NCBI RefSeq assembly: GCF_900187945.1
Contig: NZ_FYEH01000006.1
Coordinates: 124,001-188,000, forward strand
Direction of reading: 5' to 3'
Source: Arboricoccus pini
GTDB taxonomy: Bacteria; Pseudomonadota; Alphaproteobacteria; Geminicoccales; Geminicoccaceae
Length of the DNA stretch: 64,000 nucleotides
Part shown: in pieces, positions 9,098 to 17,936 of the stretch
Layout: each line of letters starts with the position of its first letter
Numbering within the stretch: position 1 is the stretch's first letter
Translations under genes and position numbers: made by a program
The notes under the pieces: model-generated
What the model was told of the DNA's origin: nothing
What the model saw: only the letters and a program-made list of their open reading frames with translations
Databases searched by the model: none

Positions 9098-9222
9098 CCT
9101 ATTTTCTCCGGCTATGACCAGTGCTACCGACGGTGCGACGGTTGCCAGGGTAAGGCTGACCGGCAGACATGCCTATGAGGCTGGCCAATGTTTCTCGCCA
9201 GAGATCGTGGCGGCGGCTTGCG

Positions 9223-10377
9223 TCATTGCCTCGCGGTGGAAACTTCGTAGTCGCCGTTGATCCAGGTCCCGGTAACCTCGAGTTTGCTGTCGAGCAAGGC
9301 AAAGTTAGCTCGATAACCCGTGGCAATTCTGCCGAACTCATTCTGGAGTCCGAGGAACGCCGCGGGTACGGCCGATGCCATGCGCAAGGCTTGCTCGAGC
9401 GTTACATCTAGCCACGCACAAGCGTTGCGGACCGCCGTCGCCATGTCGAGGTCCGAACCCGCCAGGGATCCGTCAACCTCGAGAGCACAGCGGCCATCCT
9501 TCCGGACCACATTCCGGCCTTGCAACATGAAGCTCGACGATGCCGTACCTACGCCGGGCATGGCATCGGTAACCAACATAATATGCTCGGGACCTTTGGC
9601 GCGAATGGCCGCCTGCATGCTTGCGACATGAACATGGAAGCCATCAACGATCAAGCCACAGAATGACCCCCGATCCGCCAGCGCAAAACCGATGGGCCCG
9701 GGATCACGCCCGGCAAAAGGCGGCATGGCGTTGAAGAGATGCGTAAACCCTGTAAGGCCGAGTGATCTTGCGTTCGCGAGCGTTTCGCTGCTGGCGGCCG
9801 TATGACCCGCACTGACGATGACACCCGCATTGCAGAGATCGCGAATCTTCTCGAGATCCACGCATTCCGGGGCTACGGTCACCATCGAGACGCCGCCTTC
9901 GACCGATGCGAGGATGGCCACATCCTCCTCATCCAGTGGGCGCATTAAGGCAGGATTATGCACGCCTTTACGCAGCGGATTGAGGAACGGACCCTCGACA
10001 TGAATACCTAAAAGTCCCGGCAAGCCGGCATCTAGAGCGGCGGTGGCGGCCGCCACAGCTTCCCGCATTCGGCTCTGGGTATCGGTAATGAAGGTAACCA
10101 TAAAGCCTGTCGTACCATAGGCGCGATGGGCTTTTCCGATGGCGGCGATCCCCTGGACGGAGCGCTGGTCGTTGAACAGAACGCCTCCACCGCCATTCAC
10201 CTGTACATCGATGAAGCCTGGAACCAACAGGCCGGAAAGCCTCTCAGCACTCTCGGCCGCGCCCAGAGCAGAGACCGGGATTACCTGCCGCACGCGGCCC
10301 TCTTCGACGATGACAGCCATGCCGTCCTGCATGTTCAGACCGTCGAAAAGCCTATCAGGGACATAAATGCGCGGCAT
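9223..10377 (-). CDS. nagA: N-acetylglucosamine-6-phosphate deacetylase
   Basis: A 384-residue amidohydrolase of the NagA family, which removes acetate from N-acetylglucosamine 6-phosphate. Family motifs are LVPGFIDVQVNGGGGV, the metal-binding GIHVEGPFLNP (Glu near 128), VSAGHTAASSE, FTHLFNAMPP and the catalytic Asp in LVTDAMPG. The ATG at 10377 gives the standard MPRIYVPDRLFDG N-terminus; the frame is open to 10428. Neither nagB nor a PTS is adjacent, unlike classic nag operons; instead it leads a unit with MAPEG and class III PLP genes and is divergent from RidA. A related N-acetyl amino sugar or an amidohydrolase of altered specificity cannot be excluded. Confidence 0.88.
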   Translation of the reverse strand: MPRIYVPDRLFDGLNMQDGMAVIVEEGRVRQVIPVSALGAAESAERLSGLLVPGFIDVQVNGGGGVLFNDQRSVQGIAAIGKAHRAYGTTGFMVTFITDTQSRMREAVAAATAALDAGLPGLLGIHVEGPFLNPLRKGVHNPALMRPLDEEDVAILASVEGGVSMVTVAPECVDLEKIRDLCNAGVIVSAGHTAASSETLANARSLGLTGFTHLFNAMPPFAGRDPGPIGFALADRGSFCGLIVDGFHVHVASMQAAIRAKGPEHIMLVTDAMPGVGTASSSFMLQGRNVVRKDGRCALEVDGSLAGSDLDMATAVRNACAWLDVTLEQALRMASAVPAAFLGLQNEFGRIATGYRANFALLDSKLEVTGTWINGDYEVSTARQ

Positions 10378-10574
10378 GGCTCCGCTACCTCTCCGGCTAA
10401 GGCGTTCGTTCCAGCGTTCTAACGCCACTGTGCCCGCACAATCCAGCCGCGCTCGGCGTATCCATCACGGCCATGCCCCTTGCATCCCCGTCCGGCATTC
10501 CGCATGAGCAAACGCAGAGCGTTGGCATGGCGAACATGCCAGCGTCCCGCCTCGCACATTAAGGGAAAGTCACG

Positions 10575-10925
10575 ATGGTCAAGCGTATCCAGCCCGGCAA
10601 GCGCATGAGCCAAGCAGTCATTCACGGTGACACGGTCTATCTTGCCGGACAGGTCGCTGAAGATCCCAGCGCATCGATCCAGAACCAGACCCGTTCCGTC
10701 CTAGCGAAGATCGATGCAATTCTGGCCGAGGCCGGATCCTCGAAATCCGATCTCATTTCTGTCACGGTCTATCTTTCCAGCATCGCCGACTTTGCAGCGA
10801 TGAATGAGGTCTATGACGCGTGGATCGATCCGGCCAATCCCGCGACGCGCGCTTGCCTCGAGTCTCGCCTTGCCTCACCCGACCTGCGCGTCGAAATTGT
10901 AGCGGTGGCGGCCAAGCGTAGCTGA
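10575..10925 (+). CDS. RidA/YjgF/YER057c family deaminase
   Basis: A 116-residue RidA-family protein, which hydrolyses reactive enamine/imine intermediates made by PLP enzymes. The fold markers are QAVIHGDTVYLAGQVAED, TRSVLAKIDAILAEAGS, LISVTVYLSSIADFAAMNEV, the active-site Arg in ATRACLESRL and the conserved Glu in VEIVAVAA. It is trimeric and cytosolic in characterised members. The ATG follows AAGGGAAAG. It is transcribed away from nagA across a shared 200-bp region, which suggests common control with the PLP enzyme unit (inference). Confidence 0.92.
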   Translation: MVKRIQPGKRMSQAVIHGDTVYLAGQVAEDPSASIQNQTRSVLAKIDAILAEAGSSKSDLISVTVYLSSIADFAAMNEVYDAWIDPANPATRACLESRLASPDLRVEIVAVAAKRS

Positions 10926-11015
10926 AGCCTGTAGCAGCCCGGGTGGCGGCGAGGTGTGTTTTGCCAAGCTCGGGCCTGCTACGTAACACCGACTCTTCGA
11001 AGCGGCTGCGGGGCC

Positions 11016-11531
11016 TCAAGCACGCAAAGCTGCATCCAATATCGTGGCAACGGCCTGCTCCGCATCAAGCGCAAGCTCGGCTTGGCCTGCATAGAAGGAA
11101 ATCACCGTCTCGAGCGTGCACGCAAGATCGTCGGCTTTGGGAAGACGCCTTGTCGGTGCTGGAAGCAACTGCGCCAGCATTGCCTGCTCCACCTGTTCGG
11201 CGGCCAGTTCTGCCGTAGCGACCTTTTGCCGGACAGCGAGCTGAACTGGATGATCCTGAAGCTTATCGACAAGCTTCAGACTACGCCGCACTTTCCGCAG
11301 TGGCCAGACGACTTGACTGCGCCACTCCGATGCTGTCCTGTCCATTGCTGCTATGGTGAGGATGCTGGGCGGCCCGGCAATGGCCGCATGTATTAGCGCC
11401 ACAAGTAAGACGTTGACGTCGATCTTATGGCGATCCTGCAAGAGCAGACAGGCGTCCGCAACACCCGGTTGTTCGTAGACCCGGAGAGAAAAGCGCCAAT
11501 GAGCACCGTCGAGGTCAAGCTCGAAGCTCAT
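11016..11531 (-). CDS. TIGR02444 / DUF2390 family protein
   Basis: A 171-residue cytosolic protein with the layout of the TIGR02444 (DUF2390) family: HWRFSLRVYEQPGVADACLL, then QDRHKIDVNVLLVALIHA, then VVWPLRKVRRSLK and a C-terminal ATAELAAEQVEQAML. The function is unknown. The ATG at 11531 follows AGGTGAGAG; the frame is open to 11588 without support. It stands alone between ridA and the second CsbD gene. Confidence 0.8.
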   Translation of the reverse strand: MSFELDLDGAHWRFSLRVYEQPGVADACLLLQDRHKIDVNVLLVALIHAAIAGPPSILTIAAMDRTASEWRSQVVWPLRKVRRSLKLVDKLQDHPVQLAVRQKVATAELAAEQVEQAMLAQLLPAPTRRLPKADDLACTLETVISFYAGQAELALDAEQAVATILDAALRA

Positions 11532-11716
11532 TCGTCTCTCACCTGCAGCCACCGGCGACAGGCTACAAGAAGACGTCCACCGAACCACTTAGCATGCGGC
11601 CGAGTGATGTCTGCCGATTGGCAACCTTGTCGTCTGATCCAGATCGCGATGCCCACATCTTCGCCCCTTAACCCGACTGCATTATCGTCCGCAATTCGTT
11701 AAAGAAACACTAGCTC

Positions 11717-11742
11717 GGCAACGTTTTGCCCCCAAACTGTTT
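11717..11742 (+). promoter_or_regulatory. Candidate EcfG-like promoter for the second CsbD gene
   Basis: GGCAAC (11717-11722) is followed after 16 bases by GTTT (11739-11742), 54 bp before the start at 11796. The same GGCAAC...GTTT pair with a 17-base spacer precedes the first CsbD gene (940-966). Both deviate from the EcfG consensus GGAAC at one base in the same way. Just downstream, ACCGCGGT (11753-11760) is a short palindrome of unknown meaning. Confidence 0.4.
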
Positions 11743-11795
11743 ATAGCTGATGACCGCGGTCAACCGCGGACTTCCATTAACCAGACGAGGCCATC

Positions 11796-12158
11796 ATGAA
11801 CGAGGATCGAGCCGAAGCCACTCTGCGTGACGTAGGCGGTACAGGGAAGAAGATCGCGGGCGACCTGATCGGCGATGCGAAACTTCAGGCAGAAGGAACG
11901 GCCGACAAGGTCGTCGCACGCATTCAGGAAGGCGTCGGTCGGACCAAGGAACAGTTCGAGAGCGTTGCGGACACGGCCCAGCAACTTGGCGGCCGAGCCT
12001 ATGAGGCCGGCAGCAAAGCCAGTCAGTATGTTGCGGAAAGTATCAAGGAAACGCCGCTCATCACCTTGGCGGTCGGCATTGCAATCGGCTACGCGATTGG
12101 CGCGCTTGTCCATCGTCAGATCGCGCCCACACCCCCCTCTTACAAATTCTGGCGCTAG
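11796..12158 (+). CDS. CsbD-like protein with C-terminal membrane anchor
   Basis: A 120-residue protein. Residues 5-55 resemble CsbD (TLRDVGGTGKKIAGDLIGDA, LQAEGTADKVVARIQEGVG). They are followed by an Ala/Gln-rich helix and one membrane segment near the C-terminus (LITLAVGIAIGYAIGALVH) ending in a short basic tail, as in ElaB/YqjD (DUF883) ribosome-associated membrane proteins. The combination suggests a stress-induced, membrane-tethered protein. The ATG follows ACGAGG at six bases. An EcfG-like promoter lies upstream. It is convergent with arfB. Confidence 0.85.
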   Translation: MNEDRAEATLRDVGGTGKKIAGDLIGDAKLQAEGTADKVVARIQEGVGRTKEQFESVADTAQQLGGRAYEAGSKASQYVAESIKETPLITLAVGIAIGYAIGALVHRQIAPTPPSYKFWR

Positions 12159-12163
12159 GCATC

Positions 12164-12589
12164 TCAGTCATAATTGGTAGTGCTTCTCAATGCCTTTGTT
12201 CGCGAGCGTGAAGTCTTGCCCGCGATGCGCCGTTCCTTTGAAGCACGCGTGGGCCGGGTCGCCCGCCGCACTATCGGCGGCTCCAGCGCTTGCAAGACGA
12301 GGTCCTTGAGGCGTGAAATCGCGTCGTCGCGGTTCTGTTTCTGCGTACGGTGACGCTGCGCGAAAATTAAAATCACCCCGCTTTGGGTGAGACGATCTCC
12401 TGCCAGCTTCGCCAAGCGCTCTTTTGCACCTGCATTGAGCGCTTGGCTCCGCCCGACATGGAATCGCAGTTGGACAGCGCTAGCCACCTTATTGACGTTC
12501 TGGCCGCCAGGGCCCGACGCGCGCACGAAGACGATATCCACATCATCCTCGTCGAGCTGAAGGTCAGCGCTTACCGATATGCCCGCCAC
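12164..12589 (-). CDS. arfB: Alternative ribosome-rescue factor ArfB (peptidyl-tRNA hydrolase)
   Basis: A 141-residue release-factor homologue that frees ribosomes stalled at the end of non-stop mRNAs. The catalytic GGQ is at residues 28-30 in RASGPGGQNVNKV; the rest of the domain 3 fold follows (QLRFHVGRSQALN, LAGDRLTQSGVILIFAQRHR). The C-terminal basic tail (RRATRPTRASKERRIAGKTS) is what enters the mRNA channel. The length is that of E. coli ArfB (140). It lies 125 bp downstream of the NAGGN operon on the same strand; a separate promoter is likely. Confidence 0.94.
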   Translation of the reverse strand: MAGISVSADLQLDEDDVDIVFVRASGPGGQNVNKVASAVQLRFHVGRSQALNAGAKERLAKLAGDRLTQSGVILIFAQRHRTQKQNRDDAISRLKDLVLQALEPPIVRRATRPTRASKERRIAGKTSRSRTKALRSTTNYD

Positions 12590-12714
12590 GTCAGGATCTC
12601 TTGGTTTCAGTGATCAGCGCGGATGAAGGCGCCATGATATCGACGGGAGACAGTCAGCAACCTTGTCTTCGTCCTCGCTCCCGCGAGCATAATGCCATAC
12701 TGGCAGGAGGCAAT

Positions 12715-13899
12715 TTATTCGGACAACCGAGGCTCTGGATCCTCAGTCTCTTCGAGAATGGCGTCCGCTGAACGGCTGAGGGTAGCCTCGTCCATCGGTT
12801 GGTGCGTGAAGCCCTTGAGGGGTGCCAGCTCCAGAGCATCGCGGGCGATTTCCACCGGGCTCGTCACGTAAGCTGTGATCAGCTCCGCCAAGCTGCGAAG
12901 ACTATGCATGTGGATCCGCTCGTAGCCGTGGCTGCCATCGACACCAAAGGTGATGAGCGCCGTGCGCACATCGGCCCCCGCCTCGATGGCGGAGGCGCTA
13001 TCGGAGCGATAGTAGCGAAAGACATCCCGCTGGAAGCGGATATCGTGATCCTGACACAAGCGGACCAGTTTGCGGGTCAGATGCCAGTCGAAAGGTCCCG
13101 TCTGGTCGGCCATGGCGATCGTGACACCGAATTCGTCACTCGCCTGACCGGGCGCTGTCGTGCCGTTGTCCACCGCGATCATGGAAGCGATTTCCGGCGC
13201 CAGCAGCGAAGAGGCACCGACGCCGACCTCTTCGGCAATGGAGAACAGCCAATATGTGTCCACCGCTGGCGACAAGCCCTCGCGCAAGATCGCCTCGAGC
13301 GCTGCCAGCATGACAGCTACTCCGGCCTTGTCGTCGAGGTGCCGAGAGACGATGAAGCCATTCTCCAGGAATTCAGGTTGAGGCTCAATAGCAACGATGT
13401 CGCCGATGGCGATGCCTAGTCGCTCTAGGTCCCGACGGCTCTTGGCCATCGCATCGACTCGCAATTCGACATATTCCCAGCCGACCGGCTGGGTATCAAT
13501 CTCGCCGTCGTAAGTGTGCCCGGAAGCCTTGAGCGGCAAGATCGTGCCGCGGTACGTGCCATGCTCACTGTAGATGACCGTCCGCGCCCCTTCGGCAAAG
13601 CGCGATGACCAATGGCCAATCGGTACCAGCTCAAGGCGCCCGTTTGGCTTAAGGAGCTTGACCTGCGCACCCAACGTGTCGAGATGAGCGCAGATTGAGC
13701 GAGCAGGGCGCCGCTTGGCGCCCTCCAGGCGAGCTCGAATTGCTCCCCTTCGCGTCAATTCGATGACAAGGCCCAGCGAGCGCAACTCGTGGCTGACCCG
13801 GTGGACGATCTCGTCGGTGTATCCTGTAGGGCTAGGAATCGCCAACAGGGCAGCAAGCATCCGTTGAAGATAGCTCGTATCAATCTTCAGCCGGCGCAT
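12715..13899 (-). CDS. NAGGN-system M42 family peptidase
   Basis: A 394-residue metallopeptidase of family M42 (TIGR03106-type, associated with the osmoprotectant NAGGN system). Metal and catalytic sites visible: CAHLDTLG (His and Asp), SRHLDDKAGVA (bridging Asp), SIAEEVGVGAS (catalytic Glu and ligand Glu), MIAVDNG (Asp) and IHMHSLRSL (His). It starts nine bases after the synthetase gene stop and is the last gene of the asnO-synthetase-peptidase operon. Its role in the system, perhaps turnover of the dipeptide amide, has not been shown as far as I know. Confidence 0.92.
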   Translation of the reverse strand: MRRLKIDTSYLQRMLAALLAIPSPTGYTDEIVHRVSHELRSLGLVIELTRRGAIRARLEGAKRRPARSICAHLDTLGAQVKLLKPNGRLELVPIGHWSSRFAEGARTVIYSEHGTYRGTILPLKASGHTYDGEIDTQPVGWEYVELRVDAMAKSRRDLERLGIAIGDIVAIEPQPEFLENGFIVSRHLDDKAGVAVMLAALEAILREGLSPAVDTYWLFSIAEEVGVGASSLLAPEIASMIAVDNGTTAPGQASDEFGVTIAMADQTGPFDWHLTRKLVRLCQDHDIRFQRDVFRYYRSDSASAIEAGADVRTALITFGVDGSHGYERIHMHSLRSLAELITAYVTSPVEIARDALELAPLKGFTHQPMDEATLSRSADAILEETEDPEPRLSE

Positions 13900-13908
13900 G
13901 AATTGTCC

Positions 13909-15747
13909 CTATTGGCTGCCAGGCAGGGAAGCACCCACCCCAGCCTGATTATTTTTCTGGTGACGCTCTGCCGCCGCGGCTCGAGCAGCGGCGGGCAATG
14001 AGAGTGGGAAAAGCAAGTCGACGAAACGCTCCGCGGTGGGCTGCGGTTCGTGATTAGCCAATCCCGGCCGCTCATTGGCTTCGATAAATACATAGTCCGG
14101 CTGCATTGGTGACTTGACCATGAAGTCGATTCCGACGACGGGAATGTGAATGGCGCGCGCGGCACGGATTGCCGCATCCACCAGTACGGGGTGGATGCGG
14201 TCCGTTACGTCATGGATCGTGCCGCCAGTATGAAGATTCGCCGTCCGGCGGACTTGCAACTCGCTGTCGCGCTCAAGGACGTCATCAAGGGTAAATTCCT
14301 GGGCAAGGATACACCGTTCCGTCTCATCATCCAGCGGAATGCGTGATTCGCCGCCAGTCGCCAGAGAGCGCCGCTTGCTCTGCCGCTCGATCAAATCGCG
14401 GATATTGCTGGTGCCGTCGCCAACGATGCTGGCGGGTTTCCGGATGGCTGCCGCAACCAGCCGATAGTCAATCACGATCAGACGAAGATCGAGGCCATCA
14501 TGGAAGGCCTCGACGAGCACATGCTGGCAATAGGCGCGCGCGGCATCCACGGCGCGCTCGACGGCCTCGATATTGTCCAGACCGACGGCAACGCCTTTTC
14601 CCTGCTCGCCACGGGCGGGCTTAACGACGACCAAGCCGTGCTGCTCGATGAAGGAGGGCAAGGCCTCGCACTCTGCGGCATCTATCTGTTCAGGTACGCG
14701 AACCCCGGCAGCACTCACGATGCGCCGCGTCACCGCCTTATCGTCACATATGCTCATTGCGACGGCGGTGGTGAACTCGCTCAGCGATTCGCGACATGCT
14801 ATCGATCGACCGCCATAGGTCAGGCGAAAAAATCCGCCCTCCGAGTCGATGACATCGACCCCGATGCCACGGCGGCGCGCCTCGTCGACGATGATCCTTG
14901 CGTAGGGATTGAGGTTGCTCTCCACGTCCGGGCCGGCGAAGAGCCGTTCATTGATCGGATTCTTGCATTTGACGGTAAAGAAAGGAAGGCGCTCGAAGCC
15001 GAGCTTTTCATATAGACGAATTGCTACGTCGTTATCGTGCATCACGGACAGATCCGTGAATTGTGCGCCGCGTGTTTGGAAAAGCTCCACCAAGTGTCGA
15101 ACGAGCGTTTCACCTATCCCAGGGCGGGCTGACTGCGGATCGACGGCCAGGCACCAAAGCGAAGAGCCCCGGTTAGGATCCTCGAACGCGCGAGCATGGT
15201 CGATGCCCGTAACCGTACCGACGATCGCACCAGTTCGGAGGTCTTCGGCCACCAGATGGATAATTGCGCGATTGTCCCGTCGGTGCCAGAAAAAGTCAGG
15301 GGGCACAGCTACCATGTGCTGCGCCGCATAAATGCGGTTGACCTCTATCGCGTCCTCCGCAGAGGTCATGCGTCGAACCGTAAAACCGAGCGGTCGCCGC
15401 CGCGACGGCCGATAAGTCGACAAATCCAAACGATAGGTGTGCGAGGGATCAAGGAATAATTCTTGAGGGGCCGCGGCGAGCAGCACATGAGGGTCGCGGA
15501 CGTAAAAGGCGATGTCCCGTCGATCATGCCCTTCGGCGCGCATAGCGGCTGCCAGTTCGGCCGGAACCTTGAACGTCTGGCCGAAGAGCAATCTTCCCCA
15601 GCCGCAGTCAATTGAAGCATTGGGCAGGGGCTCAGCCATGTGGCCCTCCTCGGCTTGCTCGATCACCGCAGAATTATCGCGCCGCAATCGCCTCAGGCGA
15701 TCGGCAAATCCACCAAACGTGCGAGAGCCGCCGATCGCAGCGCTCAT
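13909..15747 (-). CDS. ngg: N-acetylglutaminylglutamine synthetase (GNAT + ATP-grasp)
   Basis: A 612-residue two-domain enzyme. The first part holds a GNAT acetyltransferase (about 95-275: CLAVDPQSARPGIGETLVRH then HDNDVAIRLYEKLGFERLPF). The second is an ATP-grasp ligase (about 290-590: VVKPARGEQGKGVAVGLDN, RIPLDDETERCILAQEFTLD, VGIDFMVKSPMQPDYVFIEA with the metal-binding Glu/Asn). This fusion is the TIGR03103 type, proposed to join and acetylate two glutamines to make the precursor of the dipeptide osmolyte NAGGN. It is the middle gene of the operon, 24 bp after asnO. The symbol follows usage for the Pseudomonas aeruginosa system and may differ elsewhere. Confidence 0.92.
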   Translation of the reverse strand: MSAAIGGSRTFGGFADRLRRLRRDNSAVIEQAEEGHMAEPLPNASIDCGWGRLLFGQTFKVPAELAAAMRAEGHDRRDIAFYVRDPHVLLAAAPQELFLDPSHTYRLDLSTYRPSRRRPLGFTVRRMTSAEDAIEVNRIYAAQHMVAVPPDFFWHRRDNRAIIHLVAEDLRTGAIVGTVTGIDHARAFEDPNRGSSLWCLAVDPQSARPGIGETLVRHLVELFQTRGAQFTDLSVMHDNDVAIRLYEKLGFERLPFFTVKCKNPINERLFAGPDVESNLNPYARIIVDEARRRGIGVDVIDSEGGFFRLTYGGRSIACRESLSEFTTAVAMSICDDKAVTRRIVSAAGVRVPEQIDAAECEALPSFIEQHGLVVVKPARGEQGKGVAVGLDNIEAVERAVDAARAYCQHVLVEAFHDGLDLRLIVIDYRLVAAAIRKPASIVGDGTSNIRDLIERQSKRRSLATGGESRIPLDDETERCILAQEFTLDDVLERDSELQVRRTANLHTGGTIHDVTDRIHPVLVDAAIRAARAIHIPVVGIDFMVKSPMQPDYVFIEANERPGLANHEPQPTAERFVDLLFPLSLPAAARAAAAERHQKNNQAGVGASLPGSQ

Positions 15748-15771
15748 TCGTCGATCCCTTCGCGCTGCACG

Positions 15772-17547
15772 TCAGATCCGATGCTGCTGCAACCAGAGTT
15801 CCAAAAGCCCGGCCTGCCAGAGCTCCGAGCCGCGCAGGCGCGTAATATGGTCCTTAGGATTGGCTAAGAGCTTGTCGAGCCATGTACTTTGAAAGAGGCC
15901 CCGCTCGCGCGCCGACTGACTACTGAGGGCGTCTCGCACTAACTCGAGATAGGGACCATCCAGGTATTTGAGTGCCGGGACGGGGAAATAGCCCTTCTTC
16001 CTATCGATGACTTCGTGCGGCACGATTTTCCGGGCGACGTCCTTCAAAATTCCCTTGCCACCGTCGCGGAGCTTCAGTTCATCGGGTACGCGGGCTGCCA
16101 ACTCGACAAGGTCATGGTCGAGAAACGGTACCCGTGCCTCAAGGCCCCAGGCCATCGTCATATTATCGACGCGTTTTACGGGATCGTCGACCAGCATGAT
16201 CGTCGAATCGAGACGTAACGCCTTGTCGAGGGGACCATCGGCGTTCGCCTGCGCGAATTGCTCCTCGACAAAAGCCGTGCTGACATCACTTTCAGCCAGC
16301 CAGTTAGGCGCCAGTTGGCCGGCCAGCGTCGCATGACTTCGATCAAAAAAAGCGTTGCTGTAGTCGGTCAGCGGGTCATTAGATCCCTGCATTGGTGGGT
16401 ACCAATGATAGCCTGCGAATACCTCATCGGCGCCCTGGCCACTTTGTACGACCTTGATGTGCCTGCTCACCTCTCGAGACAGAAGATAGAAGCCGACATT
16501 GTCGTAGGAGACCATCGGCTCCGACATCGCTTCGATCGTGCCGGGTAGCGCATCCAGAAGCTGCCTGGAGGGGATGAAGAGCTTGTTGTGATCAGTGCCG
16601 AAATGACTGGCGATCAGATCCGAATAGACGAACTCGTCACCTTTTTCCCCGTGGGCTTCCTCGAAGCCAATGGAGAATGTCATCAACTTTTGCTGCCCGG
16701 CCTTGGCCAGAAGCGCGACGATGAGCGAACTATCGACGCCGCCCGATAGAAGGACGCCCACTGGAACATCCGCGACCATCCGGCGATCGACCGCTGTCAC
16801 CAGTGCATTCATGATGGCGTCACGCCATTCAACTGCGCTCATGGCGGCCTCGTCGGCCTGGCGATCGAATGAAAGACGCCAGTAAACCTCGTCCTTTTCG
16901 TCACCGTTCGCTTCGATCACGCGAATCGTGGCCGGTGGCAACTTGTTTACACCTCGAAGGATCGTCCAAGGCGCCGGCACAACCGCATGAAACGTCATGT
17001 AATGATGCAGCCCCGTCGTATCGATCGATGTATCGACATCCCCGGCTGCAAGAATAGCCGGCAAAGACGAAGCAAACCGCAAGCGACGGCCGGACCTGTT
17101 AATATAGAGAGGCTTAATGCCAAAGCGGTCCCGAGCCAGAATTACGCGGCCGGTACCGCGCTCGAGAATGGCAAAAGCGAACATACCTTTGAATCGCTTG
17201 ACGCAATCCGTCCCCCAAGCGTGCCACGCTTTTAAAATGACTTCGGTATCGCCCGAGGAGAAAAAGCGATAGCCCTTGCTCTCGAGATCGCTCCTCAACT
17301 CGGGATAATTATAGATACATCCATTGAAGACGATCGTCAGACCAAGTTCCGAATCGACCATCGGCTGCTCGGACCTGTCCGAGAGGTCAATAATCTTCAG
17401 CCTACGATGCCCGAGTACGACACGCCCACGGCTGACGATCCCGGCCGAATCCGGGCCTCGGGGAGCCAGACATCCGACCATCGCATTAACACTGTCGGTC
17501 GAAGCGAGGCTGCCGTCAAAAGTCAGTTCGCCAGCAATTCCACACAT
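15772..17547 (-). CDS. asnO: N-acetylglutaminylglutamine amidotransferase (asparagine synthase-like)
   Basis: A 591-residue glutamine-dependent amidotransferase. The start at 17547 places the nucleophile Cys at residue 2 (MCGIAGELTFDG), as maturation of this class requires; the frame runs upstream to 17721, so a longer reading would bury the Cys. The glutaminase domain shows LAPRGPDSAGI, VFNGCIYNYPELR and SSGDTEVILKAW. The synthetase domain has the ATP pyrophosphatase loop VLLSGGVDSSLIVALLAKAG. In the NAGGN system (TIGR03104) it converts the C-terminal carboxyl of the dipeptide to an amide. It is the first gene of the operon; the synthetase and M42 peptidase follow. Expression is osmotically induced in characterised hosts. 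Confidence 0.93.
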   Translation of the reverse strand: MCGIAGELTFDGSLASTDSVNAMVGCLAPRGPDSAGIVSRGRVVLGHRRLKIIDLSDRSEQPMVDSELGLTIVFNGCIYNYPELRSDLESKGYRFFSSGDTEVILKAWHAWGTDCVKRFKGMFAFAILERGTGRVILARDRFGIKPLYINRSGRRLRFASSLPAILAAGDVDTSIDTTGLHHYMTFHAVVPAPWTILRGVNKLPPATIRVIEANGDEKDEVYWRLSFDRQADEAAMSAVEWRDAIMNALVTAVDRRMVADVPVGVLLSGGVDSSLIVALLAKAGQQKLMTFSIGFEEAHGEKGDEFVYSDLIASHFGTDHNKLFIPSRQLLDALPGTIEAMSEPMVSYDNVGFYLLSREVSRHIKVVQSGQGADEVFAGYHWYPPMQGSNDPLTDYSNAFFDRSHATLAGQLAPNWLAESDVSTAFVEEQFAQANADGPLDKALRLDSTIMLVDDPVKRVDNMTMAWGLEARVPFLDHDLVELAARVPDELKLRDGGKGILKDVARKIVPHEVIDRKKGYFPVPALKYLDGPYLELVRDALSSQSARERGLFQSTWLDKLLANPKDHITRLRGSELWQAGLLELWLQQHRI

Positions 17548-17936
17548 AAAAATAAATTCCAGTCTCTGACCGATGCCGCTCTGAACTATTCCGATCCGGC
17601 TGCTACACACGCGTGGAAAGCCGATCCGGCCTGTCGTGTTCGAGCCCAAGAACGGTTCACTTGGCGACCCGTTGCACGTTTTATGCAGCGGTAGGCAAAT
17701 CGGCAGCCTGGAAAACAGCAAACGATCCGAAGACGCAACCTTCCTGGCCGCAAGCCAGCTACCCGTGCCAGCGTGGGCAGGAGAAAGGAAGAACGCAGCT
17801 CTTTGGATTGTGACTAGGTTTGGCGGAAGAAGTCATTCGGGTAACGGGCAGACGAAATCTGGAAGATCGGATGCATCTTCCAGCATGGCCGCAATTTAAG
17901 AATCAGCCATGGACATCATTTAAGAAGCATCTTTGC
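17548..17936. other. Leader/promoter region of the NAGGN operon (about 390 bp)
   Basis: No gene with a ribosome site was found on either strand; short open frames here have no recognisable composition. The region must hold the asnO promoter on the minus strand. I could not identify an EcfG or housekeeping promoter with confidence. Confidence 0.35.
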
